Shown here piece by piece: positions 8,776-18,098 of a stretch of DNA of 64,000 nucleotides. This DNA is from DATFVA01 sp963771705 (GTDB lineage: Bacteria > Bacteroidota > Ignavibacteria > Ignavibacteriales > Ignavibacteriaceae). Numbering within the stretch: position 1 is the first letter of the stretch; every line of letters begins with the position of its first letter. The notes under the pieces are model-generated. The model worked only from the letters and a program-made list of their open reading frames with translations. It was not told where the DNA came from and did not search any database. The DNA lies in contig CAVYUP010000007.1 in assembly GCA_963771705.1 (NCBI GenBank), positions 62,001-126,000 on the forward strand. The letters are read 5' to 3'. Position numbers and translations under genes: made by a program.

Positions 8776-10020
8776 ATGAACAATAAAGCCGTTATCATAG
8801 CTCCATACTGGCTTGATCCTGAACATGTGGGAATGTACCGCGCTCAAAGATTTTTTAACTGGCTGTTGTCAGAAAAATATGAGATAATAGTTATAAGTGT
8901 AGGTGAGGGAAAAGCTACCAGGGAGTATGAATGGGGGAAAGAAGTATCTTTACCAGACCCTTTGAAAATATATCGTAAAAAAGTATCCAGCGAAGGAAAA
9001 ACAATTCCGGTGAGAAGAGAAAATAAATATCGTAGATTTTTGGCGTATCTCTTTCTCATACCTGATCCATTGATTTTTTGGGTCCTTAAAGCTGTAAAGG
9101 ATTCCACAATACTTGAAACAATAAAAGATGCCGGTTTAATAATATCTTCCAGTCCTCCGGAAGCATCGCATTTACTAGCTTATAAACTTTCAAAAAAAAA
9201 GAATACCAAATTAATTGTTGATTTAAGAGATGGGTGGCTTGATGAACCCTTAAAAGATGTTCTGAGGTTCCCTCTAAGAGGAGTTTTAGAAAAAATAATG
9301 GAAAGAAAGATTTTGTTAAAATCTGACAGAATTTTTGTTACAAGTGAAAAGTGGAAAAAATTGCTTACAACCCGCATAAAAATAATAGAAAACAAGGTTA
9401 CCGTTTTAACAAACGGATACCCTCCCGCTTCCGGTCGTGAAGAAAAAATTCCCAATAGTGGTAATGCAGACAGGATATTATTGATGCACTCAGGAAGATT
9501 TAAGGCCGGACGAAGAACACATGATATCAGGCTTCTGATAGAACCTTTATATTTTTTTTTAGGGAGGAGTTCCTCTTCAGGCAGAATACTTTTATTGGGA
9601 GATTTGACACAGGAAGAAATCAACGAGATTGAAATCTGGAAAAGTAAGTTTGATGAATTTAATTGGGATTTATCCTTTCAAAAATCTGTGGAGCGGTCTG
9701 AAATGTTGAAATTATTACAAAACGCGGATGGTCTTTTGCTTCTCTCAGCATCTGAAGCTCCACTCCCAAGTAAAATTTTTGAATATATTCCCTCCAGAAA
9801 GCCAATTCTCGCTTTTACATCCAGAGGAAGTGCGGTATGGGAATTAGCTGAACAAATCCCTCAAATGTCCGTAGTAGACATGAACAATTTTGATGATAAT
9901 ATTGGTAAAGAGGCCTGGGAGTTATATTTCCAACGGATAAAGACGAAAAATTATGATTGTAAAGTTCCGGATGAATATTCTGAAAGTTCATTAAAATCAA
10001 AATTCTTAAATAATATTTGA
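8776..10020 (+). CDS. GT-B fold glycosyltransferase (family 4-like)
   Basis: A 414-residue protein with a two-domain GT-B layout. The N-terminal half begins AVIIAPYWLDPEHVGMYR with a loop that usually binds the acceptor, and includes LIVDLRDGW (about 144-152), typical of GT4-like enzymes. The C-terminal half has HSGRF (about 239-243) and the donor-binding APLPSKIFEYIPSRKP region (about 327-342), whose Glu usually contacts the nucleotide sugar. It probably extends or branches the repeat unit. It overlaps by four bases a possible TTG start of the next gene. The specific sugar is unknown. Confidence 0.78.
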   Translation: MNNKAVIIAPYWLDPEHVGMYRAQRFFNWLLSEKYEIIVISVGEGKATREYEWGKEVSLPDPLKIYRKKVSSEGKTIPVRRENKYRRFLAYLFLIPDPLIFWVLKAVKDSTILETIKDAGLIISSSPPEASHLLAYKLSKKKNTKLIVDLRDGWLDEPLKDVLRFPLRGVLEKIMERKILLKSDRIFVTSEKWKKLLTTRIKIIENKVTVLTNGYPPASGREEKIPNSGNADRILLMHSGRFKAGRRTHDIRLLIEPLYFFLGRSSSSGRILLLGDLTQEEINEIEIWKSKFDEFNWDLSFQKSVERSEMLKLLQNADGLLLLSASEAPLPSKIFEYIPSRKPILAFTSRGSAVWELAEQIPQMSVVDMNNFDDNIGKEAWELYFQRIKTKNYDCKVPDEYSESSLKSKFLNNI

Positions 10021-10034
10021 TCTTATATCGTAAG

Positions 10035-10892
10035 ATGCCCAACGAAATAATTATAGCAGGTATAGTAGTATTGTATAATCCTGAAGTTAATGTCCTGGAT
10101 AATATAAGTACGTACTTACCCTCTTTGGAAAGGTTGTACATTATAGATAATTCTGAAAAAATGAATTCTTTCAATTATTCAAGCCTGGAGCCTTCAAAAG
10201 TTAAATATTATTATTGCGGGGGAAATATTGGAGTGGCGGCAGCCTTGAATAAAGGTATAATGTCAGCAATAGAAGATGATTATGATTATTGCATCTTGTT
10301 TGATCAGGATACTTATGTTGAGGCTAATATGATGAATTATGTAAAAAACTATTTGAAACTAAGGGAGTCGGATGAAGTCGGAATATATTCAGCAGTGCCC
10401 CATTATACCAGAGAAGAGGATATAGATAAAAGAAAAAATGAATTTCTAGATGTCGCAATAACATCAGGGAGCATCATATCACTAAAAATTTACAAAATTG
10501 TAGGACCTTTTATAAATAAATTATTTATTGATTATGTTGATTTTGAATATTGTTTAAGGCTGAGAAGAGAAGGATTTAGGATCGCACAGATGAAGGAGGC
10601 ATTGATTTATCACAGACTTGGAAACCTAGAAAAGAAGATATTTTTATTTAAATGGATATTTATTACTAACCATTCTCCTGCTCGATATTATTATAGAACA
10701 AGAAATCGTTTTTATGTTTACAGACAATATTTTTTAACTTTTCCTTTATTCGTTTTGAAGGATTTAATAATTTTTATTAATGAATTGCTAAAAATTTTAT
10801 TTTTTGAATCAAACAGAAAAAAGAAATTTAATATGATAAGAAAAGGCTTTTTAGATTTTATGTTGGGAAATTATGGAAAATTGAGTGAATGA
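10035..10892 (+). CDS. Family 2 glycosyltransferase (rhamnosyltransferase-like)
   Basis: The product starts MPNEIIIAGIVVLYNPE, the N-terminus typical of the WbbL/RfbF-type GT2 subgroup. It carries DNS (position of the donor-binding Asp), GNIGVAAALNKGI and the metal-site FDQDTY. A late block DYVDFEYCLRLRREGF supplies the acceptor-side Asp/Glu. An in-frame TTG at 10017, overlapping the previous stop, would add six residues; the ATG at 10035 gives the natural family start and was preferred. The C-terminal 60 residues are basic and hydrophobic, consistent with membrane association. Transfer of rhamnose is a guess from the subgroup, not shown by the sequence. Confidence 0.8.
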   Translation: MPNEIIIAGIVVLYNPEVNVLDNISTYLPSLERLYIIDNSEKMNSFNYSSLEPSKVKYYYCGGNIGVAAALNKGIMSAIEDDYDYCILFDQDTYVEANMMNYVKNYLKLRESDEVGIYSAVPHYTREEDIDKRKNEFLDVAITSGSIISLKIYKIVGPFINKLFIDYVDFEYCLRLRREGFRIAQMKEALIYHRLGNLEKKIFLFKWIFITNHSPARYYYRTRNRFYVYRQYFLTFPLFVLKDLIIFINELLKILFFESNRKKKFNMIRKGFLDFMLGNYGKLSE

Positions 10893-11784
10893 AGATATGG
10901 ACATTGGAGTATCTATCATTATTGTTAGTTACAACAATCCCAACCTACTAATTCAGACGATTAACAGCCTGGAAAAAAATCTGAGTCAGCCGCATTATGA
11001 GATTATTGTTATTGACAATGCCTCATCCGATAATAATGTAATAGTGTTAGAGAAGGAACATCCAGAGGTTCATTTAATTGAGAGCAATGTTAATCTGGGA
11101 TTTGGCAAGGCTTGCAACCTTGGGGCACAGGAAGCCAGAGGCAGGTTTCTATTGTTCGTTAATAGTGATATACTTACTAAGGGAAATCCGGTACCGGATA
11201 TGATTCGCGTTTTTGATGAATTCAATAATGCCGGCGCTGTAGGGGTTCAATTACACAACCCTGATGGTTCAAAGCAGCCTTCCGGATTCCGATTCCCGGG
11301 TTTGTTTATGCGGTTTATTCAGTTAACGGGACTCAAAGAATTAATATTAAGGATAAAACCAGGTATTCGGACGAATAAGAATAATATTTTTAAGGTTGAT
11401 TTTGTTTCAGGGGCGTTCCTGATGCTGGAGAAAAAACTTTTTGATGAAGTTGGGGGCTTTGACGAAAGATATTTTATGTATCTTGAGGATGCTGATTTAT
11501 GCTATCAAATCAGTAAAAGAGGAAAAATGAATTACCTGTTGAATAGAAAAGATATTATACATTTAAATGAGAATCATGAAAATTCTTTAAGTCCGTTTGT
11601 ATTCTATCATTTAAACCTTGGCCACTTATTATTTTATCAGAAAAACTTTTCAAAAACGAAGACGAGGATTCTAAAAATATTGACTCGTTTTATTTTTAGC
11701 CTTCGACTTTTTTCCCTTTGTTGTACAAAAGGTTCAGAATCCGAAGCGAACAGTCTAAAAAAAGTACTTTCTATCTATAACTAG
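10885..11784 (+). CDS. Family 2 glycosyltransferase (WbbL-like)
   Basis: This 299-residue GT2 enzyme has SIIIVSYNNPNLL at its start, IDNASSDNN (donor binding), NLGFGKACNLGAQEARGRF, the metal-site FVNSD (about 93-97) and GGFDERYFMYLEDADLC (about 190-206), the classic acceptor-side motif of dTDP-rhamnosyl and related transferases. It begins at a GTG inside the last codons of the previous gene (overlap 10885-10892); an ATG at 10897 is an alternative start. The overlap and common direction place it in the repeat-unit assembly operon. Confidence 0.82.
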   Translation: MNEDMDIGVSIIIVSYNNPNLLIQTINSLEKNLSQPHYEIIVIDNASSDNNVIVLEKEHPEVHLIESNVNLGFGKACNLGAQEARGRFLLFVNSDILTKGNPVPDMIRVFDEFNNAGAVGVQLHNPDGSKQPSGFRFPGLFMRFIQLTGLKELILRIKPGIRTNKNNIFKVDFVSGAFLMLEKKLFDEVGGFDERYFMYLEDADLCYQISKRGKMNYLLNRKDIIHLNENHENSLSPFVFYHLNLGHLLFYQKNFSKTKTRILKILTRFIFSLRLFSLCCTKGSESEANSLKKVLSIYN

Positions 11785-11799
11785 GCAATTTCTATAATA

Positions 11800-12972
11800 A
11801 TGGATCTATTTTTCCAGATTCTTTTTTTTTCCAATGCAGCGCTGATAATTCTCACGTATCTCCTGTATCCATTATTTTTAATCGTAAAATCTTCCTGGAA
11901 AAAATCCAATACTTTCAAAGATTTAACTCAGGACCAATTCAGGCTTTCTATACTTATTTCTGCGTTTAATGAAGAGAAAATTATTGAGGCTACGGTTAGA
12001 AATATTCTTAAGTGTGATTACGATAAAAGTAAAATTGAGATAATAATTGGATCTGATAATTCAGATGACAGGACGAATGAGATCTTGACAAAGCTGGAAG
12101 GGGAATTCAGCAATATTAAATTTATCCCCTTTTCTGAAAGAAGGGGAAAGTCTGCAGTATTGAATGACCTTGTCAGCAGGGCATCCGGTGAAATCCTTAT
12201 GTTTACTGATGCAAATACCCATATTCATCCGGATGCAATTTCTAAACTGGTTCGACATTTTGAAGATGAAAATGTGGGGGGTGTTTGCGGCCGGCTTATT
12301 CTTGTGGATGATCTGCAGGTACGTACATCAGGCTATGAGGAAAAAAATTATTGGGATCTTGAGAGTAAATTAAAAAAGCTGGAAGGGGATTCTGGAATAC
12401 TTATAGGAGCTAATGGCGGAATTTATAGTATAAGGAAAACCTTGTTTCAGCCTATTCCTGAAACATATCCTGTAATGGATGATTTTTATGTGTCAATGAA
12501 AGTTCTTGAACAACGGAAAAAGATGGTTTATGAGAATGATGCTGTTGCCGAGGAGGATATTGCCCCTTCGCTTAAGGCTGAGTTCAGGAGGAAAATAAGA
12601 AATAATGCTATAATGATGTCTACCCTGAAACCTCTGAAGAAGCTTCTTGGTCCTTCCTTCGGGCTAGTGGCGTTTGCATTCTGGTCGCATAAGGTTATAA
12701 GATGGTTTTCTCCGGTACTGCTGCTGCTTTTATTTATTTCGAATATCTTCCTTATTCAGGTTTCTGCCTTTTATGAAATTCTGCTTTATTTACAGGTTCT
12801 GTTCTATTTGGTGTCTTTTTTAGGATATTTGTTCAGAACAAAATCATTTTATCCGAAATTTCTGGTAATGCCTTTTTATTTTACGATGACTAATATTGCA
12901 ATGTTCATTGGCCTCCTGAAGTATCTTGCAGGAACACAAACAACATTCTGGCAGTCAACACCGAGAAAATGA
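11800..12972 (+). CDS. Membrane-anchored family 2 glycosyltransferase
   Basis: A 390-residue GT2 protein with one N-terminal membrane helix (about 5-28) and two or three C-terminal ones (about 297-380), in the manner of processive or hyaluronan/cellulose-synthase-like enzymes. The catalytic core has LSILISAFNEEKII, GSDNSDD (donor Asp), RRGKSAVLNDL, the metal-site FTDANT (about 126-131) and AEEDIAPSL, the likely catalytic Glu/Asp block. The QxxRW motif of processive synthases is not evident; FRRKIRNNA stands in its place. Rows of sequence before 12060 are about 22-33% GC and after it 40-45%, so a composition border runs through this gene. Confidence 0.8.
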   Translation: MDLFFQILFFSNAALIILTYLLYPLFLIVKSSWKKSNTFKDLTQDQFRLSILISAFNEEKIIEATVRNILKCDYDKSKIEIIIGSDNSDDRTNEILTKLEGEFSNIKFIPFSERRGKSAVLNDLVSRASGEILMFTDANTHIHPDAISKLVRHFEDENVGGVCGRLILVDDLQVRTSGYEEKNYWDLESKLKKLEGDSGILIGANGGIYSIRKTLFQPIPETYPVMDDFYVSMKVLEQRKKMVYENDAVAEEDIAPSLKAEFRRKIRNNAIMMSTLKPLKKLLGPSFGLVAFAFWSHKVIRWFSPVLLLLLFISNIFLIQVSAFYEILLYLQVLFYLVSFLGYLFRTKSFYPKFLVMPFYFTMTNIAMFIGLLKYLAGTQTTFWQSTPRK

Positions 12973-14372
12973 CAAAAACATTTGAAAAAATAATAGTTCT
13001 CCTCACCGATTTTGTTACCATCAACCTGGCGTTTATTATTTTCTTTAAGCTGAGGGTGGAGTCGGGGTGGTTCAGACTACTGATCACGCCTGAGTTTTTA
13101 ATCCCTATGCTTATCATCTACTTCTACTGGGTTATCATTTTTATGTTCGTGGGGATGTATCGTACCTGGTTCGCTGCTTCCCGTTTCGATGAGATTTCAA
13201 CTCTCTTCAAGGCTTCTTTTTTCGGGATTTTTATACTCTTCATCCTTATTTTCATCGATGATTACCTTCACGGCGTGGCTTCGGCTAACAGGATACTTAT
13301 TTTTATCTACTGGGGTCTCTTCATCCTGCTGGTTGGAGGTGGCAGACTTATCATCCGCAGTGTTCAGCGTAATCTCCTTATTCAGGGAGTGGGGAGGAGA
13401 AACGCTCTGATAATAGGTTTTAATAAAAAGGCTGTTGAGGTCGGTAAACAGCTGGAAGAACATAGGGCGCTGGGACTCGATGCAGTAGGCTATCTCGCGG
13501 TAAAAAAAGAAAATATAGGAAAGCTGGAGAACGGTATCACGGTTATCGATTCAATTCACAACATTGAAAATATTATCGATGAAAATAATATTAAAGAAGT
13601 AATTATAGCTCTTGAAAGAGAGAATAATGATGTGCTTATAGAAATTATAAGCAAGTGTGAACCTAAGAACGTGGGGCTGAAGATAGTGCCCGACTTATAC
13701 GAGATCCTCAGCGGCCAGGCAAGAACATCCCAGATATACGGTATTCCGCTTATAGATATCATGCCTCAGCTGATGCCTGAATGGGAGAAAAGACTAAAGA
13801 GAATTCTGGATGTTATTTTCTCATTGATTATCCTGATCGTTTCGCTTCCTGTGGCTCTAATCTCGGCAATCGCAATTAAGCTGGACAGTAAAGGTCCCGT
13901 TTTCTTTACCCAGGAAAGATGCGGTATGAACGGCGAGCCTTTCCGGATGATAAAGTTTCGTTCCATGTTTATTGACGCAGAAGAAAGAACAGGACCAATA
14001 TGGTCTTCAAAGGATGACCCGCGCATTACCAGGACGGGTAAGATGATCAGAAAGCTTCGTATTGATGAGATACCCCAGATGGTGAATGTGCTGAAAGGGG
14101 AGATGAGCCTGGTTGGTCCCCGTCCCGAACGTCCCTACTTCGTCGAAAAACTTGCCGAAGAAATTCCTTATTATAAAAGAAGACTGAAGGTCCGTCCCGG
14201 TATTACCGGCTGGGCCCAGGTTAAACATAAATACGATGAAACCATTGAGGATGTGAAGGTTAAATTAAGATATGACCTGTTTTATATAGAGAATATGTCG
14301 CTTCGGATGGATTTTAAGATTATTTTCCGGACGATATTTGTTGTACTTTTTGGAAAGGGGCATTATAATTAA
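12969..14372 (+). CDS. Polyprenyl-phosphate sugar-1-phosphate transferase (initiating glycosyltransferase)
   Basis: This 467-residue protein of the WbaP/WcaJ type starts repeat-unit synthesis by moving a hexose-1-phosphate from a nucleotide sugar to undecaprenyl phosphate. About four or five N-terminal membrane helices are followed by a nucleotide-binding-like CoA_binding_3 domain (about 135-250) and a C-terminal catalytic domain (about 275-467). The latter has the re-entrant helix region (KRILDVIFSLIIL), FRMIKFRSMFIDAE with the catalytic Asp-Glu, LRIDEIPQMVNVLKGEMSLVGPRPE-type motif parts (SLVGPRPE) and PGITGWAQV. All key residues are present. It shares four bases with the preceding gene. 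GC content is clearly higher than in the genes upstream, as in the genome's core genes. Confidence 0.9.
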   Translation: MTKTFEKIIVLLTDFVTINLAFIIFFKLRVESGWFRLLITPEFLIPMLIIYFYWVIIFMFVGMYRTWFAASRFDEISTLFKASFFGIFILFILIFIDDYLHGVASANRILIFIYWGLFILLVGGGRLIIRSVQRNLLIQGVGRRNALIIGFNKKAVEVGKQLEEHRALGLDAVGYLAVKKENIGKLENGITVIDSIHNIENIIDENNIKEVIIALERENNDVLIEIISKCEPKNVGLKIVPDLYEILSGQARTSQIYGIPLIDIMPQLMPEWEKRLKRILDVIFSLIILIVSLPVALISAIAIKLDSKGPVFFTQERCGMNGEPFRMIKFRSMFIDAEERTGPIWSSKDDPRITRTGKMIRKLRIDEIPQMVNVLKGEMSLVGPRPERPYFVEKLAEEIPYYKRRLKVRPGITGWAQVKHKYDETIEDVKVKLRYDLFYIENMSLRMDFKIIFRTIFVVLFGKGHYN

Positions 14373-14410
14373 GTTTGTAAAATTAAATAAATTCCTTCCC
14401 TAACAGGAAA

Positions 14411-15139
14411 ATGCAAGCTATGCCAGGTAACACGCTTATAATTGTTCCTACATACAATGAAATGGATAATATCAGCCGGCTGATTCCTGATCTGCTGGAA
14501 AGATATAACGGCATGGATATTCTTGTTGTTGATGACAATTCTCCGGATGGATCCGGTGATTATGTAGAGGGACTATCAAAACAAAATACCCGGATAAAAA
14601 TTATAAGGCGGGAAGGTAAAAAAGGACTGGGAACGGCATATATCGCGGGGTTTAAATACGCTATTGCTCACGATTACGATTTCATCTTCGAAATGGACGC
14701 CGATTATTCACATGATCCAAAGGAAATTAAAAATTTCCTGGAAGCTGCGGAAGAATTCGACCTGGTGCTCGGCAGCAGGTATGTGCGCGGCGTTAATGTT
14801 ATCAACTGGCCCATGCGCCGGCTTCTGCTAAGTTACTTTGCAAATAAATACACACGATTTATCACCGGTATGCCTATTCAGGATGCCACCGGCGGTTTTA
14901 AGTGCTTCAGAAAAAAGGTACTTGAATCTATCAACCTCGACAAGATAAGTTCTAATGGCTACGCTTTCCAGATTGAGATGACATTCAAAGCATGGAAGAA
15001 AGGTTTTAAAGTCGGTGAGATTCCAATAGTTTTTGTGGATCGCATGAAAGGTACTTCCAAAATGTCAAAGAAGATCGTTCGTGAAGCAATATTTATGGTC
15101 TGGAAGCTCAGAATAAGAAGCGCTCTTGGTATACTTTAG
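14411..15139 (+). CDS. Polyprenol-phosphate mannosyltransferase/dolichol-phosphate mannose synthase family
   Basis: A 242-residue GT2 enzyme of the DPM1-like group, which makes polyprenyl-phosphate-linked mannose or glucose for use by membrane glycosyltransferases on the periplasmic side. It shows IIVPTYNEMDNI, VVDDNSPDGSGD, GLGTAYIAGF, the metal-site EMDADYSHDP (about 95-104), GSRYV and TGGFKCFRKKVL, all standard for the family. No C-terminal membrane domain is present, as in the short soluble-type enzymes. An ATG at 14420 is an alternative start. It joins the next gene with a one-base stop/start overlap (TAGTG). Confidence 0.88.
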   Translation: MQAMPGNTLIIVPTYNEMDNISRLIPDLLERYNGMDILVVDDNSPDGSGDYVEGLSKQNTRIKIIRREGKKGLGTAYIAGFKYAIAHDYDFIFEMDADYSHDPKEIKNFLEAAEEFDLVLGSRYVRGVNVINWPMRRLLLSYFANKYTRFITGMPIQDATGGFKCFRKKVLESINLDKISSNGYAFQIEMTFKAWKKGFKVGEIPIVFVDRMKGTSKMSKKIVREAIFMVWKLRIRSALGIL

Positions 15140-17133
15140 TGAGGAATGAATTGGATCTTTCCATAATAACCGTTAATTATAACGTTAAAGAATTTTTACA
15201 GAACCTCATCCATTCCATCCATAAAGCCGCTCAGAATCTTTCATATGAAATTATAATTGTCGATAATGCCTCGTCCGACGGCAGCACCGATTTCATCGCA
15301 GAAAAATTTCCCGACGTGAAGCTTATTGCAAATGATCAGAACCTCGGCTTCGGTAAGGCAAATAACCAGGGACTGAAAATAGCGAAGGGCAAATATATCC
15401 TCCTCATCAATCCTGATGCAATCGTTAGTGAGGATACTTTTACTAAAATGATCTCATTCTTTGAAAGTCATCCTTCGGTGGGGCTTGCCGGCTGCAAAAT
15501 CCTTAATCCCGACGGCACCCTTCAGCTCGCCTGCAGAAGAAGCTTTCCCGGCCCCTGGACGTCCTTTTGTAAAGTTACCGGTTTGAGTAATCTATTCCCT
15601 GATTCCAGACTCTTCGCCAGGTACAACCTCACATATAAAGATGAAAATGAATCGTATGAGGTGGACGCAATTTCCGGTTCATTTATGATGATGAAGAGGG
15701 AGGTTTACGAGAAGACAGGCGGATTTGATGAGGATTACTTTATGTACGGCGAAGACCTTGATCTATGCTACCGCATTCAGCAGGCAGGCTATAAAGTATA
15801 TTATGTCCATGAAACCCAAATAATCCATTATAAGGGAGAAAGCACAAGAAGAAGCAGTCTTGATGAAACAAAGTTTTTCTATGACGCGATGCATCTCTTT
15901 GTGAAGAAACATCTTTCGAGTTCACTGCTCGTTCAGTTTATATTAAGGACAGCAATAGGTATTAGAAAAATTCTTTCTTTTCTTGGAAAAAGAAAGCTTG
16001 TAATCCTTGCTGTACTTCTCGATTTTATCTTTTTTGATCTCTCCCTGTTTATCTCTGAGGCCATATATCAGTCGCTGCGTACCTGGAGAGGCTTCCCGCA
16101 GTTTAGTTTCCCGATAGTTTTTACTATTCCGGCTTTATCTTTCGTAATTGTAGCCTCTGCTTTCGGCGTATATAGAAGAGAAAGCCTCTCGGTGTTAAGG
16201 ACACTGGCTTCGATTTTAACCAGCTTTTTTATACTGTCGGCACTTACATTCTTTTTCAAGGACTTTGCTTACAGCAGGGCGATTGTGATAATTAATTACC
16301 TGCTATTATTTGTTCTGCTGGTTCTCTGGCGCGTAATTCTGAAATTGGTTTTTAAAGTGGGGGTGAATAAGGATGAATATTCCAGCAGAAAAACTCTTAT
16401 TGTGGGCATAAATAAAACCGCTATTAAAATTGCAGACACACTTAAAGCAAAACAGATGGACTATCACACCGTAGCAGGCTTAATCAGTCTTTCATCGAAA
16501 GATATCGGCAGAAAGTTCGGCGACTGGGAGGTAGTTGGAAGTATTGAAAATATCATTAAAGTTATCCGTGAAAAAGGAATAGACGAAGTTATATTCTCAC
16601 CGCAGGAACTTTCCTATTCGCAGATGATGTCAGTAGTATCCGCCAGTCAGAATGAAAATACCGAATTCAAGATCATAGGAAACAACCTCGATTTCCTCGT
16701 AGGCAAAGCCTCTGTTTCCGTGCTGGATGAAATTCCGTTGATTGGAATTAAGTATAATATTACCAATCCTGTAATGAAATTTTTCAAAGCATTCTTCGAT
16801 TATACCGCTGCTCTGCTTGTTTTGTTTTTAGTCTATCCTTTCATATATTTGACCGCGAAAGTTGGTTCCCGAAAATCCGATTTTAGTAAATTTATACTGA
16901 AAGTTCCTTCCGTTCTCGCGGGGAAAATGAGTTTTGTAGGTCCAGAAGACCCTTCGGGCTACAAAGATCTATACCTGGGGAAAAAAGGACTAACAGGATT
17001 ATGGTATATAGAAAAAGTCGGGAAAAAAGATCAGGAAAAACTAGACATTCTTTACGCAAAGAATCAGAATATCTGGTTTGATCTTGAAATTCTGGCTAAA
17101 TCATTAAACAAAATGTTGACGAAACGTTCCTGA
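15139..17133 (+). CDS. Fusion of a family 2 glycosyltransferase with a degenerate polyprenyl-phosphate sugar-transferase module
   Basis: The 664-residue product starts at a GTG. Residues 1-265 form a complete GT2 domain: VDNASSDGS (41-49), NLGFGKANNQGL, INPDA (90-94), GGFDEDYFMYGEDLDLC (194-210). Residues about 285-405 hold four or five membrane helices and 415-535 a CoA_binding_3-like domain, as in initiating sugar transferases. The last part (545-664) keeps the membrane segment FFDYTAALLVL, KMSFVGPE (596-603) and GLTGLWYIEK (617-626). The stretch that should carry FRSM and the catalytic Asp-Glu is absent. So the second half is probably a pseudoenzyme that scaffolds or regulates the active transferase at 12969. 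The gene ends the polysaccharide run, one base before accA. Confidence 0.82.
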   Translation: MRNELDLSIITVNYNVKEFLQNLIHSIHKAAQNLSYEIIIVDNASSDGSTDFIAEKFPDVKLIANDQNLGFGKANNQGLKIAKGKYILLINPDAIVSEDTFTKMISFFESHPSVGLAGCKILNPDGTLQLACRRSFPGPWTSFCKVTGLSNLFPDSRLFARYNLTYKDENESYEVDAISGSFMMMKREVYEKTGGFDEDYFMYGEDLDLCYRIQQAGYKVYYVHETQIIHYKGESTRRSSLDETKFFYDAMHLFVKKHLSSSLLVQFILRTAIGIRKILSFLGKRKLVILAVLLDFIFFDLSLFISEAIYQSLRTWRGFPQFSFPIVFTIPALSFVIVASAFGVYRRESLSVLRTLASILTSFFILSALTFFFKDFAYSRAIVIINYLLLFVLLVLWRVILKLVFKVGVNKDEYSSRKTLIVGINKTAIKIADTLKAKQMDYHTVAGLISLSSKDIGRKFGDWEVVGSIENIIKVIREKGIDEVIFSPQELSYSQMMSVVSASQNENTEFKIIGNNLDFLVGKASVSVLDEIPLIGIKYNITNPVMKFFKAFFDYTAALLVLFLVYPFIYLTAKVGSRKSDFSKFILKVPSVLAGKMSFVGPEDPSGYKDLYLGKKGLTGLWYIEKVGKKDQEKLDILYAKNQNIWFDLEILAKSLNKMLTKRS

Positions 17134-17134
17134 C

Positions 17135-18085
17135 ATGGCAAAGACAATACTAGATTTTGAAAAACCGATACATGAGCTTGAGTCACGCCTTGAAGAGATG
17201 AAGAAGTACTCAGATAAGATGGACATCGCAAAGGAGATTGTTAAACTTGAAGATAAGGTTAGGCAATTGAAAGAAGGCATTTATAAGGATCTTACCAGGT
17301 GGCAGAGAGTTCAGCTTGCAAGGCATCCCGACAGACCTTTCACCCTGGATTATATCTATGGAATGACAAATAATTTTATAGAACTTCATGGCGACAGAAA
17401 TTATAAGGACGATAAGGCGATTGTAGGCGGTCTTGCCGAGCTTGATGAGTACAAGGTAATGATTATTGGACATCAGAAGGGGAGAGATACCAAATCAAAT
17501 CTTTACAGGAATTTTGGTATGCCGAATCCTGAAGGTTACCGTAAAGCTCTCCGGCTGATGAAACTTGCCGAAAAATTCAATAAGCCTATCATTACAATGC
17601 TTGACACTCCGGGAGCCTATCCGGGTATCGAGGCAGAAGAAAGAGGTCAGGCTGAGGCAATCGCCAAGAATCTTTTTGAGATGAGCAGACTTTCAGTTCC
17701 GGTTATAGTGGTGGTTATTGGTGAGGGTGCAAGCGGCGGAGCGCTGGGTATTGGTGTAGGCGACAGGATACTGATGCTGGAGAACTGCTGGTACTCTGTT
17801 ATTTCTCCTGAATCCTGTTCAAGTATATTATGGAGAAGCTGGGATTATAAGGAACAGGCGGCTGAAGCGCTAAAGCTAACAGCTCCCGATCTCCTTGAAC
17901 AGAAGATAATAGACAGAATAGTTCCTGAACCAACCGGCGGAGCCCATACCGATCATGAGGCTATGGCGGATACCCTTAAAAATATTCTTAAAGAAGAACT
18001 TGCTGCGCTGGTAAAAATTAAGCCTGAGAAGCTTATTCAGGGACGTCTGGAAAAATTCGGCAAAATGGGGTCTTACACCGAATAG
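17135..18085 (+). CDS. accA: Acetyl-CoA carboxylase carboxyltransferase subunit alpha
   Basis: This 316-residue protein matches AccA over its length. With AccD it transfers the carboxyl group from carboxybiotin to acetyl-CoA to give malonyl-CoA, the first committed step of fatty acid synthesis, in the cytoplasm. A helical N-terminal part (IHELESRLEEMKKY) is followed by the crotonase-like core with ITMLDTPGAYPGIEAEERGQ (about 154-173), GEGASGGALGIGVGD (about 195-209) and the SVISPESCSSILWR motif. Length is normal (about 310-320). accD is not in the window, as often found. The gene starts one base after the preceding stop, so it may be read from the polysaccharide promoter. Confidence 0.96.
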   Translation: MAKTILDFEKPIHELESRLEEMKKYSDKMDIAKEIVKLEDKVRQLKEGIYKDLTRWQRVQLARHPDRPFTLDYIYGMTNNFIELHGDRNYKDDKAIVGGLAELDEYKVMIIGHQKGRDTKSNLYRNFGMPNPEGYRKALRLMKLAEKFNKPIITMLDTPGAYPGIEAEERGQAEAIAKNLFEMSRLSVPVIVVVIGEGASGGALGIGVGDRILMLENCWYSVISPESCSSILWRSWDYKEQAAEALKLTAPDLLEQKIIDRIVPEPTGGAHTDHEAMADTLKNILKEELAALVKIKPEKLIQGRLEKFGKMGSYTE

Positions 18086-18098
18086 TCTGGACCAGACT
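18084..18098. repeat. 15-bp palindrome at the accA stop codon
   Basis: AGTCTGGACCAGACT is perfectly symmetric around one central base (18091) and starts inside the accA stop. As RNA it gives a 6-bp stem with a three-base loop. No T-tract follows, so it is a poor terminator; it could be a protein-binding site. Confidence 0.35.

Noticed and set aside
9180..9623. 147-codon minus-strand ORF opposite the GT-B glycosyltransferase
   Set aside because: It has no family resemblance and the plus strand carries conserved GT-B motifs.
3643..17133. Possibility that the polysaccharide locus is a prophage or integrative island
   Set aside because: No integrase, transposase, tRNA target or flanking direct repeat was seen; composition alone fits ordinary exchange of O-antigen genes.
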